From Clostridia bacterium (GTDB lineage: Bacteria; Bacillota; Clostridia; Oscillospirales; Acutalibacteraceae), in assembly GCA_017465465.1 (NCBI GenBank), contig JAFTWE010000039.1, positions 1 through 64,000 on the forward strand: a stretch of DNA of 64,000 bases, read 5' to 3'. The translations under genes and the position numbers were made by a program. The number at the start of each line of letters is the position of its first letter. Position 1 is the stretch's first letter. Shown here in pieces: positions 1-10,698 of the stretch. Below the pieces are notes generated by a model. The model was given only the letters and a program-made list of their open reading frames with translations. It had not been told where the DNA came from and searched no databases.

Positions 1-3000
1 TGCTTGTTGGTGACACAGATAGCACCGGCGCGGCTACATATGTTGAAACAAGAGAATATTTTGCAGGTGACAACATTTACACAGGCTATAATGAAACACC
101 CGGCTACAGTTATTTTGGCTATCACCGCTCGGAAGAAGCTGTAGAGTATTCCATCGAACAGTTTGATGATTGGAATTTTGTTTATAGCTTATACCAGGGT
201 GATGCCGCTTCGCAGGGTATCTATGGCTTAACAGGCAATAATATTGATAAATCATATTCCGGCGAAAATCTTACATATTATTATTTCTATTCCAGAGATT
301 TGCACGGTGTTTATATGGACCACGGCGAATCTGACAATGCCTTTGCAAATAAAGAAAACAAGGCAAATATTTCAGGTGCAACCATTGACACTGCATTTAC
401 ATCGGACGATACCCATTACAATGTGGACGGACAGACCAATCACAATGGTAATCTTTGGGAAAGTGATGTTGCAAGTATCACCACCAGACCAACCACCAAT
501 GGCTTTGACTTTGCTATTAAAGCAAGCGGTGTTGGTTATAACACAAGAGTTTATAATGCCGCAGGCAAAACCAACCTCTTTGATTTTGATAACTATGTTT
601 GGACAAACAATGCTACTTGTACAGCAACCCCGAATTTAGCCACGAATAGCATCAGAGTTAAGACAACCGGTGGCGATGCTTATGTTGGTAAGTATGAAAA
701 TGAGGGTACAGTATATATGACCCTTAAGCCGGGTGCAAAATATATTCTTTCATACAGTTGGTATAACCATGCCGATGAAGAGGTTACTCTTTTGCCGTAT
801 GTATTCTATAGCAAAACAAACAATCCGGTAACCTGGCAGAACGGTAATGGTACCCTTAACAGCTTTGGAAAGACTTTTACGGGTAAGAGCGGCACACATA
901 GTGAAGAATTTACAGTTCCTGACGGAATGCCTTATGTTACTCTCCGTTTGGGAATCAACTCAGGTGCAGGAGAAGATGTTACATTCTCAGATGTAACAAT
1001 TGTTGACACAACTGACTCTTCTCAGTTTGCGAAGATGAACGATATTTTTGTTGAAAATATCGCAACAGGTCTTTCTGCAGGCACATATACTGTTGCCTTT
1101 GAGTCTTCACTCCGTTATGACGATTATCGCTGGTATGCAATACAGTCAAATACTTATACAAATATCCCAAGTATGGACTGGGCTCACGAAAAAGGCACAA
1201 TCCAGATGTTTATCACAACAACAGCCGATACGGATGTGGACAACAACGGCGAAAATGATGGTAAAATGGAAGCCTACTATGTTCCTTGCCGTGTTACAAC
1301 CGATGTTTCTACCGGCGGAACCATTGCAACCTTTACCCTTCCTGAGGGAAGCAACGGTAACATTAACCTTGGCTTCTGTATTACCAATGATACAGCTCTT
1401 TCCGGCTGGGTAGATAACATCAGAATCACCGAAGGCGAGTATGTTATAGTTGACGAAAAAACTGCAAGCACAACTCTCCCAAGCCCGACATGGACCGGAT
1501 ACACCTTTAAGGGTTGGGCAGAAAAAAGCTCACCGTTCTACGGAACATTGGGCACACTCGCTTCAAGCGGAACACCGTACACCTTTGGTGTTGAAAGCGA
1601 TACCGTAATCGCTGACTGGCAAATCAATAAGTACGATGTTACATTCGACAATGAGTTTGATTTTGACTTAGGCTGGGATAACCCTGCAGCAGGCTCATTT
1701 GTTGAATACAATGAGGATGAAAACTATTTCAGAACAAAAGCAACCGGCGGAGATAACTATGTTCTCCATAAGCAGTACATTGACATTGTTCCCGGTCATA
1801 CATACAGAATCTCTTATGATTATGTAAACAACGATACAAAGGTATCTGCCGGCATTCAGAACCACTTCTTTATGTATGATGCCAATAAGAGTGGACAGTC
1901 TTGGTATACAGATGGACAGGACGGCTTCACCGGAAAAATCTACTACTATAATATTGGCTCAAGCGGAACAATCAGCTACACTATTCTTGTTCCTGAAGGA
2001 AAGGAATTTGCAAAATTCCGTGTGGGCACATGTAGTTCTACCAGTGCAGATGTTACCTTCTCCGATATTTACATTCAAGATATCACAAGAGGTACATCAA
2101 CTCTCGTTCACGACACATCAATTGGTGAACCGTATTTCTACCCGGCATCTGTGGGTTCCGGAGCAGATGTCAGCCCGACAATTGTTCACGGCGTTGTAAG
2201 AAATTACAAAGACACTCTCGGTGACGCAGAAATGACTGAGCTTCCTCTTCTTAACAGCGACCTCTTTGACTTTGAAGGCTGGAAGACAGATAAAAACGGT
2301 ACAGAAGTAAATGTTACTCTTGATGACATTACTGAGGCTAAGACAAATCAGAAATGGTCTCATTGGACCGTTCACCTTGAATATAGCGTTGGCAGTGACT
2401 GCTCATGGAAAGATGGCTACAGCACTCCTGAATCTGAGTGGGATATTGCTATTGGCAGCAAGAGAAATGTTGCAAGCTATGTACCTTACAAGGTTGGCTA
2501 TAACTTCAAGGGCTGGTATTGTGCTATTGATGATAAAACATACAATCCCGGCGACGAAATAACTCTTAACCATAATGTTGCTCTTACTCCTGTTTGGGAA
2601 AAAGCAACTGAGGCTGTTAAGGGCACAGATTATACTAATCTGACAACTCTCTATCCCGGTCAGATTTATTTCTATAGCTATATCCCTGCTAATAATGAGT
2701 ATGTTTCAGGTTATCTTTATAATTCAACAGAAGGTCTTACCCTGAGCCGTTATCAGACAGGTGTTGACGACCCCGTGGCAGGCGTTGAACCGGAAGAAAA
2801 CAAGGCTTACGGTGTTTCAAATGTTGAGTCAATTGTTTCAGGCGCTCTAACAGGCGGCACAAAATACTATTATGCTATTACAAGCAATGAAACCGCCGCA
2901 AAAGAGGTTACCGTAGATTTCAAGCTTTCTGAGCATTATGTTAACTACCACCTCAATGCAACAGGAGAGGGCGGCTCACCCGACCAGGATATAGTAGGTC

Positions 3001-6000
3001 ATTACAACACTGCAATGACTCCGAGTGAACCCACAAGAACCGGCTATACATTTATGGGCTGGTCAGAGACTTCGGGTAATAACCAGGGAGCAAAGGAGCT
3101 TACAGCAGCTTATACAAACGGCTTGATTGACGGCAGCAAGACATTTATTGTTGAAAAGACTCTTTATGCTGCTTGGTCTATCAACACTTATAAGCTCACA
3201 GTTAATGCTTATTACAATACTGCCGCAAGCTCAACAGCTACCGGCACTACTTGGGAGCTTGCAAAAGACAAAAATGTAGGCGGCTATGTTCAGATTGGCA
3301 ATACTGAGAGCAAGAATGGTACTGTAAGTGCAGATGTAGTGTTTGAAAAGTCTGCAACATATCAGGCTGTTCCTGCAACAGGATATTCATTTGCCGGTTG
3401 GTACTCTAACCCCACGATTTCTAACGGTGTAATCACCGATTGGGGAACTCCCGATGCTGAAACAGCAGCAACTGTAACCATTGCAAAGATGGGTGCAGCA
3501 AACAAAACTGTTTATGCACGCTTTGATATTAACAAATATACTGTAAATATCAGTGCATGGAATAACAGCAGTTCAGGCCTCGACACCTATACAAACAGCG
3601 CAACCGGCGGCACAGTTAAGCTTGACGACGGCGTTGCAGATGCGGCTGCATCAAATAGCTATGTTTACGGTCAGACCTATACAATGACCGCAGAGGCTAA
3701 ACCAGGTTACCAGTTCATTGGTTGGTATGATATCACGAGTGATATTACCGTTAACGACGGATATAACTACAACAGCAATCCGGTAACTGTTACAGTTAGC
3801 GAGAATACGCTGAATTACAGAGCCAGATTTGATATTGTCAGCCAAAAGTTGACAGTTAATTTCGGTGCTGAAGAAATTACTGAATCTAAGGAGTATAGCG
3901 GATATATTGGTGATACAATAGCAATTCCGGTTCCAGAGAGAGACGGTTACGACTTTATCGGTTGGGAGCAGGCTTCAACACCGTTCTACGGCTCAATTTC
4001 AGGTTACAATTATATCTTTGGTGCAGGAAATGCCAGCATCATTGCAACCTGGAAGGCTAAAACCTACAACATTACAGTTAACCCTGACGGCGGTTCAGGT
4101 GATGTAAGATATTACAGCGGTGGAGGCGAGCAGAAGACTCAAACTGTTTCGGCTGAAACTGTGATTCCAATGGACTACAAGTCTATTGCAACACTTGGCG
4201 CTCCCACAAAAACAGGTTATGAATTTGAAAAATGGGTAATCGAGTCAGGCGCAGGTTCTATTGAATCCGGAACAACTTCAAGCGATTCATCTGAATTCAC
4301 CGTTGGACTTGGAGATGCTGTTGTTAAAGCCACATGGAAAGTTCTTCAGTATCAACTTACTGTTCAGGCTTGGGGTAATACTGCGTCAAGCACTGATACT
4401 TACAAACTTGGTATTGGCGGTACAGTTAAGCTTGGCGAAGACGGAACTTCCGAAGAACAGGTTAATACAATGGTTGATTTCGATAAGAAGACAACTATTG
4501 TTGCACAGGCTGATACAGGCTATACATTCGCAGGATGGCAGAGAACAGCACCGACGGCACAGCTCGATATAATTTCGAATGAATCAAAGTTCGATACTAT
4601 GGGTACAGAGGGTCTCCAGTATTTTGCTGTGTTCAAAATAAATGAATACGAGGTTACTCTTAATAAGCAGTACAGCACCGCAGACGCACCCAATGATTTT
4701 GTTGATGACACAGAGGGAAAAGCAGGTACTGTTACAGGTGACGGTTCATATTATTACGGCACAAACGCAACATTACAGGCAACAGCAAAAACAGGTTACA
4801 CCTTCAATGGCTGGTACGATGCAAACAATACTTTGGTTTCATCTAACAAAGATTACGCATTTGCGGTAACTGGAGATGTAAACTATACTGCGAGATTTGT
4901 TGTTAGCCGTCATACAATCAATACCTATGTGTATGCAAATACAGCTATTGATGAAAAGAATTTCTATGAAAACAGCGCAGCAGGTACGATTACCGGCGGC
5001 GGAGAGTATTACTATGGCACAAAGGTTAAGCTTGAGGCAACTGCAAAGACAGGCTATGAGTTTGTTGGTTGGTATAGTGATGCAAGCTTAACTAATTCTA
5101 AGGGCACGGATGCTGTTTTAGATATTACCGTTACAAGCACCGAGGGTTACTATGCTAAGTTTGCAGTTGTTAAGGTAAAAGTAAATCTTTATGCAATGAG
5201 CAATGCAGATGACTTGAATTCTTACACTAAGAACGATAAGGGTGGTAAGGTTTCTTACGACGGTACAAACTATGCACCGGAGGCTGAAAATAACGAGTAT
5301 TATTACAGCTCAACTACAGAGATTTATGCTAAACCTGAAACCGGTTACAGGTTTGACGGTTGGTACAGCGAGGAAACTTTGACAACGGAGTCCATTGGAC
5401 AGGGTACGCACCAGTCGGATGGCAGTTATGTATATAACTACACCGTTAAAGGTGATGTTGCAGAGAGTCTTTATGCGAAGTTCTCGGTAGACTCATACTC
5501 TCTTAAGGTGTATGCTTACTATAACACCGGTGATGCATTAAACACATTTAACCCGGGCTATGTCGGCGGTACAGTTTCAATTGTAACTGGCGATTTTACC
5601 GTTGGTAATGTTGATTACGCTGATAGTGACGGTGCTTATGCAAGCATTCCGGTATATTACGAAAGAAATGCAAAAATTAAGGCACTTGCGGCTTACGGCT
5701 ACTCATTTGAGGGCTGGTATATATCCATTACATCAGATAATAATTTTGCAGAGGATGCTTTATTCAGTAATGTTGATGATGCCTCTACCGCACCAATGAC
5801 CGCCAGCGGACTTACATACTATGCAAAATTCGGCGTAAATAGCTTTAAGGTTGCTTATAATCCGAATGGCGGTACCGGCGAACCTGATGCTTCAACAGCT
5901 TATTATAATACGGCTTTGACTCTTAGCACAGTAGAGCCGTCCAAGGTAGGCTTCTTGTTTGAGGGTTGGTCGATAAACAAGGATGCGGATACAGCAACAT

Positions 6001-9000
6001 ATAAAAAGGGTGTTACCATTCCAAACGGAACTATCAATGATTGGTATGCCAGCTATGTTACCACCGGAGAAGAGATTACTCTTTATGCTGTATGGGTAGC
6101 AAACGCAAATCAGCTGAAGGTATATTCGGTTTATAGTGTTGCAAACCAAGAGTACAGACATGGTGACAAGGGCGGTACGGCAAAGGCTAAGGATTACAAC
6201 AACACAGCTGAAATAGATGAAGCAGGAAATGTTATTGTTCCTACAGGCGCAGTAGTTCAGAATTATCTTGACATTAATCCTGAAACAGGATTTGCTTGTG
6301 TACAATGGAGATATAAAACAACAGCTCCAAGTTTCACAACAAAAGGAGACTATGAGGTGTTTGAATACCCATTTAGTTGGGGTGCTCCAGGAGACGGTCA
6401 GACACAGATGCCGTCAGAGGTACTTCATGTAGTTGTTTTCTTTGAAATTCAAACCTTCTCAGCTAATGCGTATGCTTATTACAACACTGCCGCAGCATCA
6501 GACACATATAACTATGGTGCGACAGGCGGTACGGTAATGTGCCCGACAAGTGAGGACAGCAAGAATGCCTCAAATGCCCATTCCGATAATCAAAACTATA
6601 ATATGCAGGTTCGCTTTATTGCGACACCGGCTAAGGGTTATGAGTTTACCGGTTGGTATAAGCCTGATATAACATTAGGTGATGTTGTTGAAAATTGGGG
6701 AGAACAATTTAGTCCAAACGCAGATTGTTTGGTAACTCTTGATGACACAAACAAGAAAGGCGAAACAGCAAACAACTATTATGCTGTGTTCTCAATCAAA
6801 TCATTCAATGCTACCGCGAGTGTAAGAACATATAAGGTAAGAGAAGATTTGATATATTCACTTGGTGAAAACAATCGTCCCGGTGGCAATCCTTCAAACG
6901 ATGGTGGTGTTGTTGGTGTAGGTTTAACACAAACATCGGATTCATCGTGGAAATGGACCGGTGAACAAGTATATTCTGTGACCATAGGCGCTTCAGATGA
7001 AAATAGAGTTTATTATGGAGAAAGAGTTTACTTTGAAGCCAAGGCAAATAAGGGATATGTTTTCGGCGGTTGGTACAGTGCAAAGGATGCCGAGTACTAC
7101 GGTGAAGCCCTTGTTGAAGAAACCGAACTGACATATTCACGAATTATGCGTGAAGGCCATATTTATATGGAGGCAAAGTTTGTTCCTATGAGCTTCACAC
7201 TTGTTCTTGAGGCGAATGGCGGAACGGCAGGTAACCCCGCAGAAATTGTTGTAACGTATGGTGATGATATTGAAATAGAATCATCTTCAATTCCAACTAA
7301 AACGGGTTCAACTTTCCTCGGTTGGGCAGATTTGCCTTCAGCAACAGTTGCTACATATACGATTGGAACCATTCCTTATGGCACAGTAAACCAGTGGTTT
7401 GATGAAGTTTATGACGAGGCTACTGGTTCGGTTTTATCAAAAACAATCTATGCAGTTTGGTCGGTAGCCAAGGTTGAAATCACTTTTGATAATCAAGGTG
7501 CAACCGGCGGACAGAGCAAAGTAGAAATCTTTGTTGGTGCAACTTTGCCTGCTGTAACGCCCCCAACTTATGACGGATTTGTATTTGGCGGATATTATGA
7601 GAATGCCGATGGTACAGGCACACCATATTATAATGCTGATGGTACTTCCGTAAAACAATGGAATAGTTATTCAGGAATTACGCTTTATGCTAAATGGTCA
7701 TGCCCTGTATTACAGAATATTGAGTATGATGAAGCCGCCAAGACTTGGAAGTATACATATCAGGGTAGCGAAACCGGTGGCATGGAGACAGTTGAATCAA
7801 AAGATGCGGTTACAACAGCATCAGAAATTACCACACTTGCTGAAGACGCAGAAACAGATATTCTGTGGTGGACTCTGAATCGTAACACATTGAACAAATC
7901 TCATGTTGAAACTCAGAGAGACAGCACACCGACTATTGACCTTAACCACTACTCAGCAGAAGCATTGTCAAACTTGCTTACAGCAGTTAAGGAAACAGAT
8001 ACAGAGGAGAAACGTGAGAAACTCACTCAGCCTCAGGCAAATGCTTATGTTGCGAAAATAGCTAAAAACATTGAGCTTGATTTTGAAGCTAACAGGAACA
8101 CAACTGAGAAAGAAGTTCCCACTGTTACTCTTTATGAGAATGCAAAGAATGTTGCAACTATCAAGGGTAAAACAATCAATAAGGAAAATGGCGGCAGTGC
8201 AAACGGTTCAACCTATAGCACACCCCCATCAGAGGATTCCGCAAGCTATACTTATGCCGGCAAGTGGAGCTATACGGCAAATGATGCTGTTGACTACTAC
8301 CTCTATACTAATAGCCCGAATCCTGTAATAGCCCTTGAAATAGGAGACGGTGATGTTGCAACAACAGTTGAAGGAAATGCCTCTTCTTACCCGACAAAAG
8401 CAACCATCACAGATAACGCCGCAGGTTATTCCTATGTAAACGGCGGATACCATACAAGCGCTGTTAAGGCTACGGATAACCTTGATGAAGCATGGTTTAC
8501 TCAGTACACAACAGCAAAAATCGGAACAGCTCACGATTACAACGCTAAGACTGTTATTTACCTTACACCCGAGTTTACAGCTTCAGGCACGCAGAACGAG
8601 ATTGTTTATACAATTTCCGCAAGCGATGATGCGTATGTGGCAAATCAGGGTATAAGCGATACAGGAATCAGCGGTACAGATGCCAACATGATATTTGAAT
8701 CGTATAGATATGATGCTGTGGAGGCAGAGCAAATAGAAAAAGACGATCCTAGCATAGATAGAGTAAATGATATTACAGTCTGCATTTGCTATCACAATTC
8801 AATGAACGGTGAAAGTGACGAAGGAACTCTCGATGCATCCGGTACATATATGCAGATGTATATGGACCAGGTTAACCAAGATGAGTGGCTTAACCAGCTT
8901 CACTTGTTCAGAACATCCGGTGGCGCTTTTAACTGGGATTTCCCAACAACAACTGAGAGCGTTTATCCTGTTGAGGATAGCACATATCCTTACTCAGAAA

Positions 9001-10613
9001 TAAGTTGCACATTAGGTTCATTTATCTATGTATTCGATGAGACAAATGAAGAAAAAGCAGCAAATCTCGCGGCATCTGGTGATTATACCGGTGCTAAGCA
9101 GGCAATTATTGATTCGGTCAAGGGCAAAGCAGGTGAAGCTCGTTCTGCAATTTCTGACAGAAGCAATAAACTTAATCTAAATGGCAATAGCGAAGGTTTG
9201 GGATATGTCGATGTAACAACGTGGAGTGTTAACTTCTATCCAAAAACCGGCTCCTATGTTTACGCTCACCTTGTTGACAGATGGGGTAATGTATTCAACC
9301 GTGTATGGAAGTGCTTTAATGTTGACTCATATCCGTCTAAAATCAACGGAATTGACGGCGCAGCTGTTTATAACGTATTTGAAGACGGCGGAAGTAACAT
9401 TAATACTGTAACTCTCGACGGTGCAAATGTTGAGTTCATCCTTGATGACAACTCAACCTACGAAAACGGCGTATTCACAACCACAGGCAACACAGTTACT
9501 CTTTCAACCGGTGAGGCTAATAAGACATATAACCTCACTATTGTGGACAACGCAACCAACACCAACACAGTTGCAGTTACAACTGACGGTGACGGCGTAC
9601 TTGTTCTCAATGTTGAAGATGCTTGTGCAGACCTTTCATCCGGTGCCTACACCTTCACCTTAAACGGTGAAACAGTCAACCTCTATGCAGGCGTTGAAAA
9701 GCTCATTTACAGCGCAGATATTACCGAAGTATCAATGGTTGGTGAAGAAACAGTTATAACTGTTAAAACTTCTGATGATGTTCTCAAGCTTCAGCTTGTT
9801 GAAAACGGTGGAACAAGAACATACAACCGTGATGCGGCAGACAGCGTTGTTGAAAATGAAGACGGTACTCTCACCTGGACCATAAGCTTCAAGACCACTA
9901 AGGGTGCTCACGCTTATGACCTTAAGGCAAAGACAATCAACGGTTGGGAAACTACCGAATATGTTCTCGAAACAGAGATTATCGAAGAATATGTTTCAAC
10001 TCCGATTGTATTGAAGTCTGTTGAAAATGCAACAGCAAGCGTTGGTGAAAAGCCTGTTATTAAAGCAAGAACTCAGGTCGGCACTCAGAAGCTTCAGATA
10101 GTTTATGAGAGCGGCGCAACAATCACATACAACCGTAGTGATGATATTGTTATCACAACAGTTGACGATGTTGAAACCTGGGCACTTACTGCTTCTGCTT
10201 ATGGCAAGGCAGGCGAGTACAGCGTAAAAGTTCGTGCTAAGTATAACGGTGAATGGCAGACAGATAACGCTAAGACTTCAACAATTACCGTAACTGAAAA
10301 GGTTGTTGATACAACTCCTGTAATCTACTCAGTTGAGGCTCAGGCTGATTCTGCTAAGGTTGGCGAACTTGTAACCTTTGAAGTTGTTACAAACAGCAAT
10401 GCAGTTAAGGTTCGTTTCAATTATCCTGATGGCGGAACATGGACCTTCAGCGAGGCTGACGGATATGCTGTAGATAACGGAAACGGAACAAAGACTTGGA
10501 CCGTATCAGTTAAGTTCTACTCGGTTGGTGAAAGAGACATCAACTTCAGCACAAGGTCAGTTGACGGTTGGATTGACGGTCAGTCATTCGGTACTATTGA
10601 AGTAACCAAATAA
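1..10613 (+). CDS. Giant secreted InlB B-repeat (Flg_new) surface protein, 5' partial
   Basis: The reading frame is open from the left edge (first full codon at base 3), so the true start lies outside the window; about 3536 codons are visible. Near the N-terminal end two beta-sandwich regions resemble CBM4/9-type carbohydrate-binding modules (codons at about 580-1010 and 1650-2100). From about 1.5 to 7.7 kb there are roughly 19 copies of a motif of the form GY-x-F-x-GWY, typical of InlB B / Flg_new repeats, many alternating with an AYYNTA-like strand and a GGTV turn. The last about 300 residues are three tandem Ig-like repeats ending in EVTK with no LPXTG, dockerin or membrane tail. A role in adhesion or glycan binding outside the cell is inference from the repeat family; signal peptide and N-terminal domains cannot be seen. 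Confidence 0.85.
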   Translation, partial: LVGDTDSTGAATYVETREYFAGDNIYTGYNETPGYSYFGYHRSEEAVEYSIEQFDDWNFVYSLYQGDAASQGIYGLTGNNIDKSYSGENLTYYYFYSRDLHGVYMDHGESDNAFANKENKANISGATIDTAFTSDDTHYNVDGQTNHNGNLWESDVASITTRPTTNGFDFAIKASGVGYNTRVYNAAGKTNLFDFDNYVWTNNATCTATPNLATNSIRVKTTGGDAYVGKYENEGTVYMTLKPGAKYILSYSWYNHADEEVTLLPYVFYSKTNNPVTWQNGNGTLNSFGKTFTGKSGTHSEEFTVPDGMPYVTLRLGINSGAGEDVTFSDVTIVDTTDSSQFAKMNDIFVENIATGLSAGTYTVAFESSLRYDDYRWYAIQSNTYTNIPSMDWAHEKGTIQMFITTTADTDVDNNGENDGKMEAYYVPCRVTTDVSTGGTIATFTLPEGSNGNINLGFCITNDTALSGWVDNIRITEGEYVIVDEKTASTTLPSPTWTGYTFKGWAEKSSPFYGTLGTLASSGTPYTFGVESDTVIADWQINKYDVTFDNEFDFDLGWDNPAAGSFVEYNEDENYFRTKATGGDNYVLHKQYIDIVPGHTYRISYDYVNNDTKVSAGIQNHFFMYDANKSGQSWYTDGQDGFTGKIYYYNIGSSGTISYTILVPEGKEFAKFRVGTCSSTSADVTFSDIYIQDITRGTSTLVHDTSIGEPYFYPASVGSGADVSPTIVHGVVRNYKDTLGDAEMTELPLLNSDLFDFEGWKTDKNGTEVNVTLDDITEAKTNQKWSHWTVHLEYSVGSDCSWKDGYSTPESEWDIAIGSKRNVASYVPYKVGYNFKGWYCAIDDKTYNPGDEITLNHNVALTPVWEKATEAVKGTDYTNLTTLYPGQIYFYSYIPANNEYVSGYLYNSTEGLTLSRYQTGVDDPVAGVEPEENKAYGVSNVESIVSGALTGGTKYYYAITSNETAAKEVTVDFKLSEHYVNYHLNATGEGGSPDQDIVGHYNTAMTPSEPTRTGYTFMGWSETSGNNQGAKELTAAYTNGLIDGSKTFIVEKTLYAAWSINTYKLTVNAYYNTAASSTATGTTWELAKDKNVGGYVQIGNTESKNGTVSADVVFEKSATYQAVPATGYSFAGWYSNPTISNGVITDWGTPDAETAATVTIAKMGAANKTVYARFDINKYTVNISAWNNSSSGLDTYTNSATGGTVKLDDGVADAAASNSYVYGQTYTMTAEAKPGYQFIGWYDITSDITVNDGYNYNSNPVTVTVSENTLNYRARFDIVSQKLTVNFGAEEITESKEYSGYIGDTIAIPVPERDGYDFIGWEQASTPFYGSISGYNYIFGAGNASIIATWKAKTYNITVNPDGGSGDVRYYSGGGEQKTQTVSAETVIPMDYKSIATLGAPTKTGYEFEKWVIESGAGSIESGTTSSDSSEFTVGLGDAVVKATWKVLQYQLTVQAWGNTASSTDTYKLGIGGTVKLGEDGTSEEQVNTMVDFDKKTTIVAQADTGYTFAGWQRTAPTAQLDIISNESKFDTMGTEGLQYFAVFKINEYEVTLNKQYSTADAPNDFVDDTEGKAGTVTGDGSYYYGTNATLQATAKTGYTFNGWYDANNTLVSSNKDYAFAVTGDVNYTARFVVSRHTINTYVYANTAIDEKNFYENSAAGTITGGGEYYYGTKVKLEATAKTGYEFVGWYSDASLTNSKGTDAVLDITVTSTEGYYAKFAVVKVKVNLYAMSNADDLNSYTKNDKGGKVSYDGTNYAPEAENNEYYYSSTTEIYAKPETGYRFDGWYSEETLTTESIGQGTHQSDGSYVYNYTVKGDVAESLYAKFSVDSYSLKVYAYYNTGDALNTFNPGYVGGTVSIVTGDFTVGNVDYADSDGAYASIPVYYERNAKIKALAAYGYSFEGWYISITSDNNFAEDALFSNVDDASTAPMTASGLTYYAKFGVNSFKVAYNPNGGTGEPDASTAYYNTALTLSTVEPSKVGFLFEGWSINKDADTATYKKGVTIPNGTINDWYASYVTTGEEITLYAVWVANANQLKVYSVYSVANQEYRHGDKGGTAKAKDYNNTAEIDEAGNVIVPTGAVVQNYLDINPETGFACVQWRYKTTAPSFTTKGDYEVFEYPFSWGAPGDGQTQMPSEVLHVVVFFEIQTFSANAYAYYNTAAASDTYNYGATGGTVMCPTSEDSKNASNAHSDNQNYNMQVRFIATPAKGYEFTGWYKPDITLGDVVENWGEQFSPNADCLVTLDDTNKKGETANNYYAVFSIKSFNATASVRTYKVREDLIYSLGENNRPGGNPSNDGGVVGVGLTQTSDSSWKWTGEQVYSVTIGASDENRVYYGERVYFEAKANKGYVFGGWYSAKDAEYYGEALVEETELTYSRIMREGHIYMEAKFVPMSFTLVLEANGGTAGNPAEIVVTYGDDIEIESSSIPTKTGSTFLGWADLPSATVATYTIGTIPYGTVNQWFDEVYDEATGSVLSKTIYAVWSVAKVEITFDNQGATGGQSKVEIFVGATLPAVTPPTYDGFVFGGYYENADGTGTPYYNADGTSVKQWNSYSGITLYAKWSCPVLQNIEYDEAAKTWKYTYQGSETGGMETVESKDAVTTASEITTLAEDAETDILWWTLNRNTLNKSHVETQRDSTPTIDLNHYSAEALSNLLTAVKETDTEEKREKLTQPQANAYVAKIAKNIELDFEANRNTTEKEVPTVTLYENAKNVATIKGKTINKENGGSANGSTYSTPPSEDSASYTYAGKWSYTANDAVDYYLYTNSPNPVIALEIGDGDVATTVEGNASSYPTKATITDNAAGYSYVNGGYHTSAVKATDNLDEAWFTQYTTAKIGTAHDYNAKTVIYLTPEFTASGTQNEIVYTISASDDAYVANQGISDTGISGTDANMIFESYRYDAVEAEQIEKDDPSIDRVNDITVCICYHNSMNGESDEGTLDASGTYMQMYMDQVNQDEWLNQLHLFRTSGGAFNWDFPTTTESVYPVEDSTYPYSEISCTLGSFIYVFDETNEEKAANLAASGDYTGAKQAIIDSVKGKAGEARSAISDRSNKLNLNGNSEGLGYVDVTTWSVNFYPKTGSYVYAHLVDRWGNVFNRVWKCFNVDSYPSKINGIDGAAVYNVFEDGGSNINTVTLDGANVEFILDDNSTYENGVFTTTGNTVTLSTGEANKTYNLTIVDNATNTNTVAVTTDGDGVLVLNVEDACADLSSGAYTFTLNGETVNLYAGVEKLIYSADITEVSMVGEETVITVKTSDDVLKLQLVENGGTRTYNRDAADSVVENEDGTLTWTISFKTTKGAHAYDLKAKTINGWETTEYVLETEIIEEYVSTPIVLKSVENATASVGEKPVIKARTQVGTQKLQIVYESGATITYNRSDDIVITTVDDVETWALTASAYGKAGEYSVKVRAKYNGEWQTDNAKTSTITVTEKVVDTTPVIYSVEAQADSAKVGELVTFEVVTNSNAVKVRFNYPDGGTWTFSEADGYAVDNGNGTKTWTVSVKFYSVGERDINFSTRSVDGWIDGQSFGTIEVTK

Positions 10614-10618
10614 TTCAA

Positions 10619-10651
10619 GAGACCCTGCTTTTCGGCAGGGTCTCATTTTTT
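10619..10651 (+). terminator. Intrinsic terminator of the giant repeat gene
   Basis: A perfect 10-bp stem (GAGACCCTGC with its complement at 10635-10644), a 6-nt loop and a T run begin 5 bases after the stop codon. Confidence 0.9.
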
Positions 10652-10652
10652 C

Positions 10653-10692
10653 AAAAAAAGCACCTTGCGGGCAGAAGCCTTACAAGGTGCTT
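10653..10692 (-). terminator. Intrinsic terminator of the 10699-12321 phosphoesterase
   Basis: AAGCACCTTG at 10658-10667 pairs with CAAGGTGCTT at 10683-10692. Read on the minus strand the hairpin is followed by seven T. It lies back to back with the terminator of the convergent repeat gene. Confidence 0.85.
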
Positions 10693-10698
10693 AATAAT

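Noticed and set aside
5892-6305. A 137-codon minus-strand frame in the giant gene
   Set aside because: It lies opposite conserved repeat codons and has no ribosome site.
1500-7700. Regularly spaced repeats considered as a CRISPR array
   Set aside because: The repeats are imperfect, codon-phased and about 250-350 bp apart, being protein repeats in one open frame.
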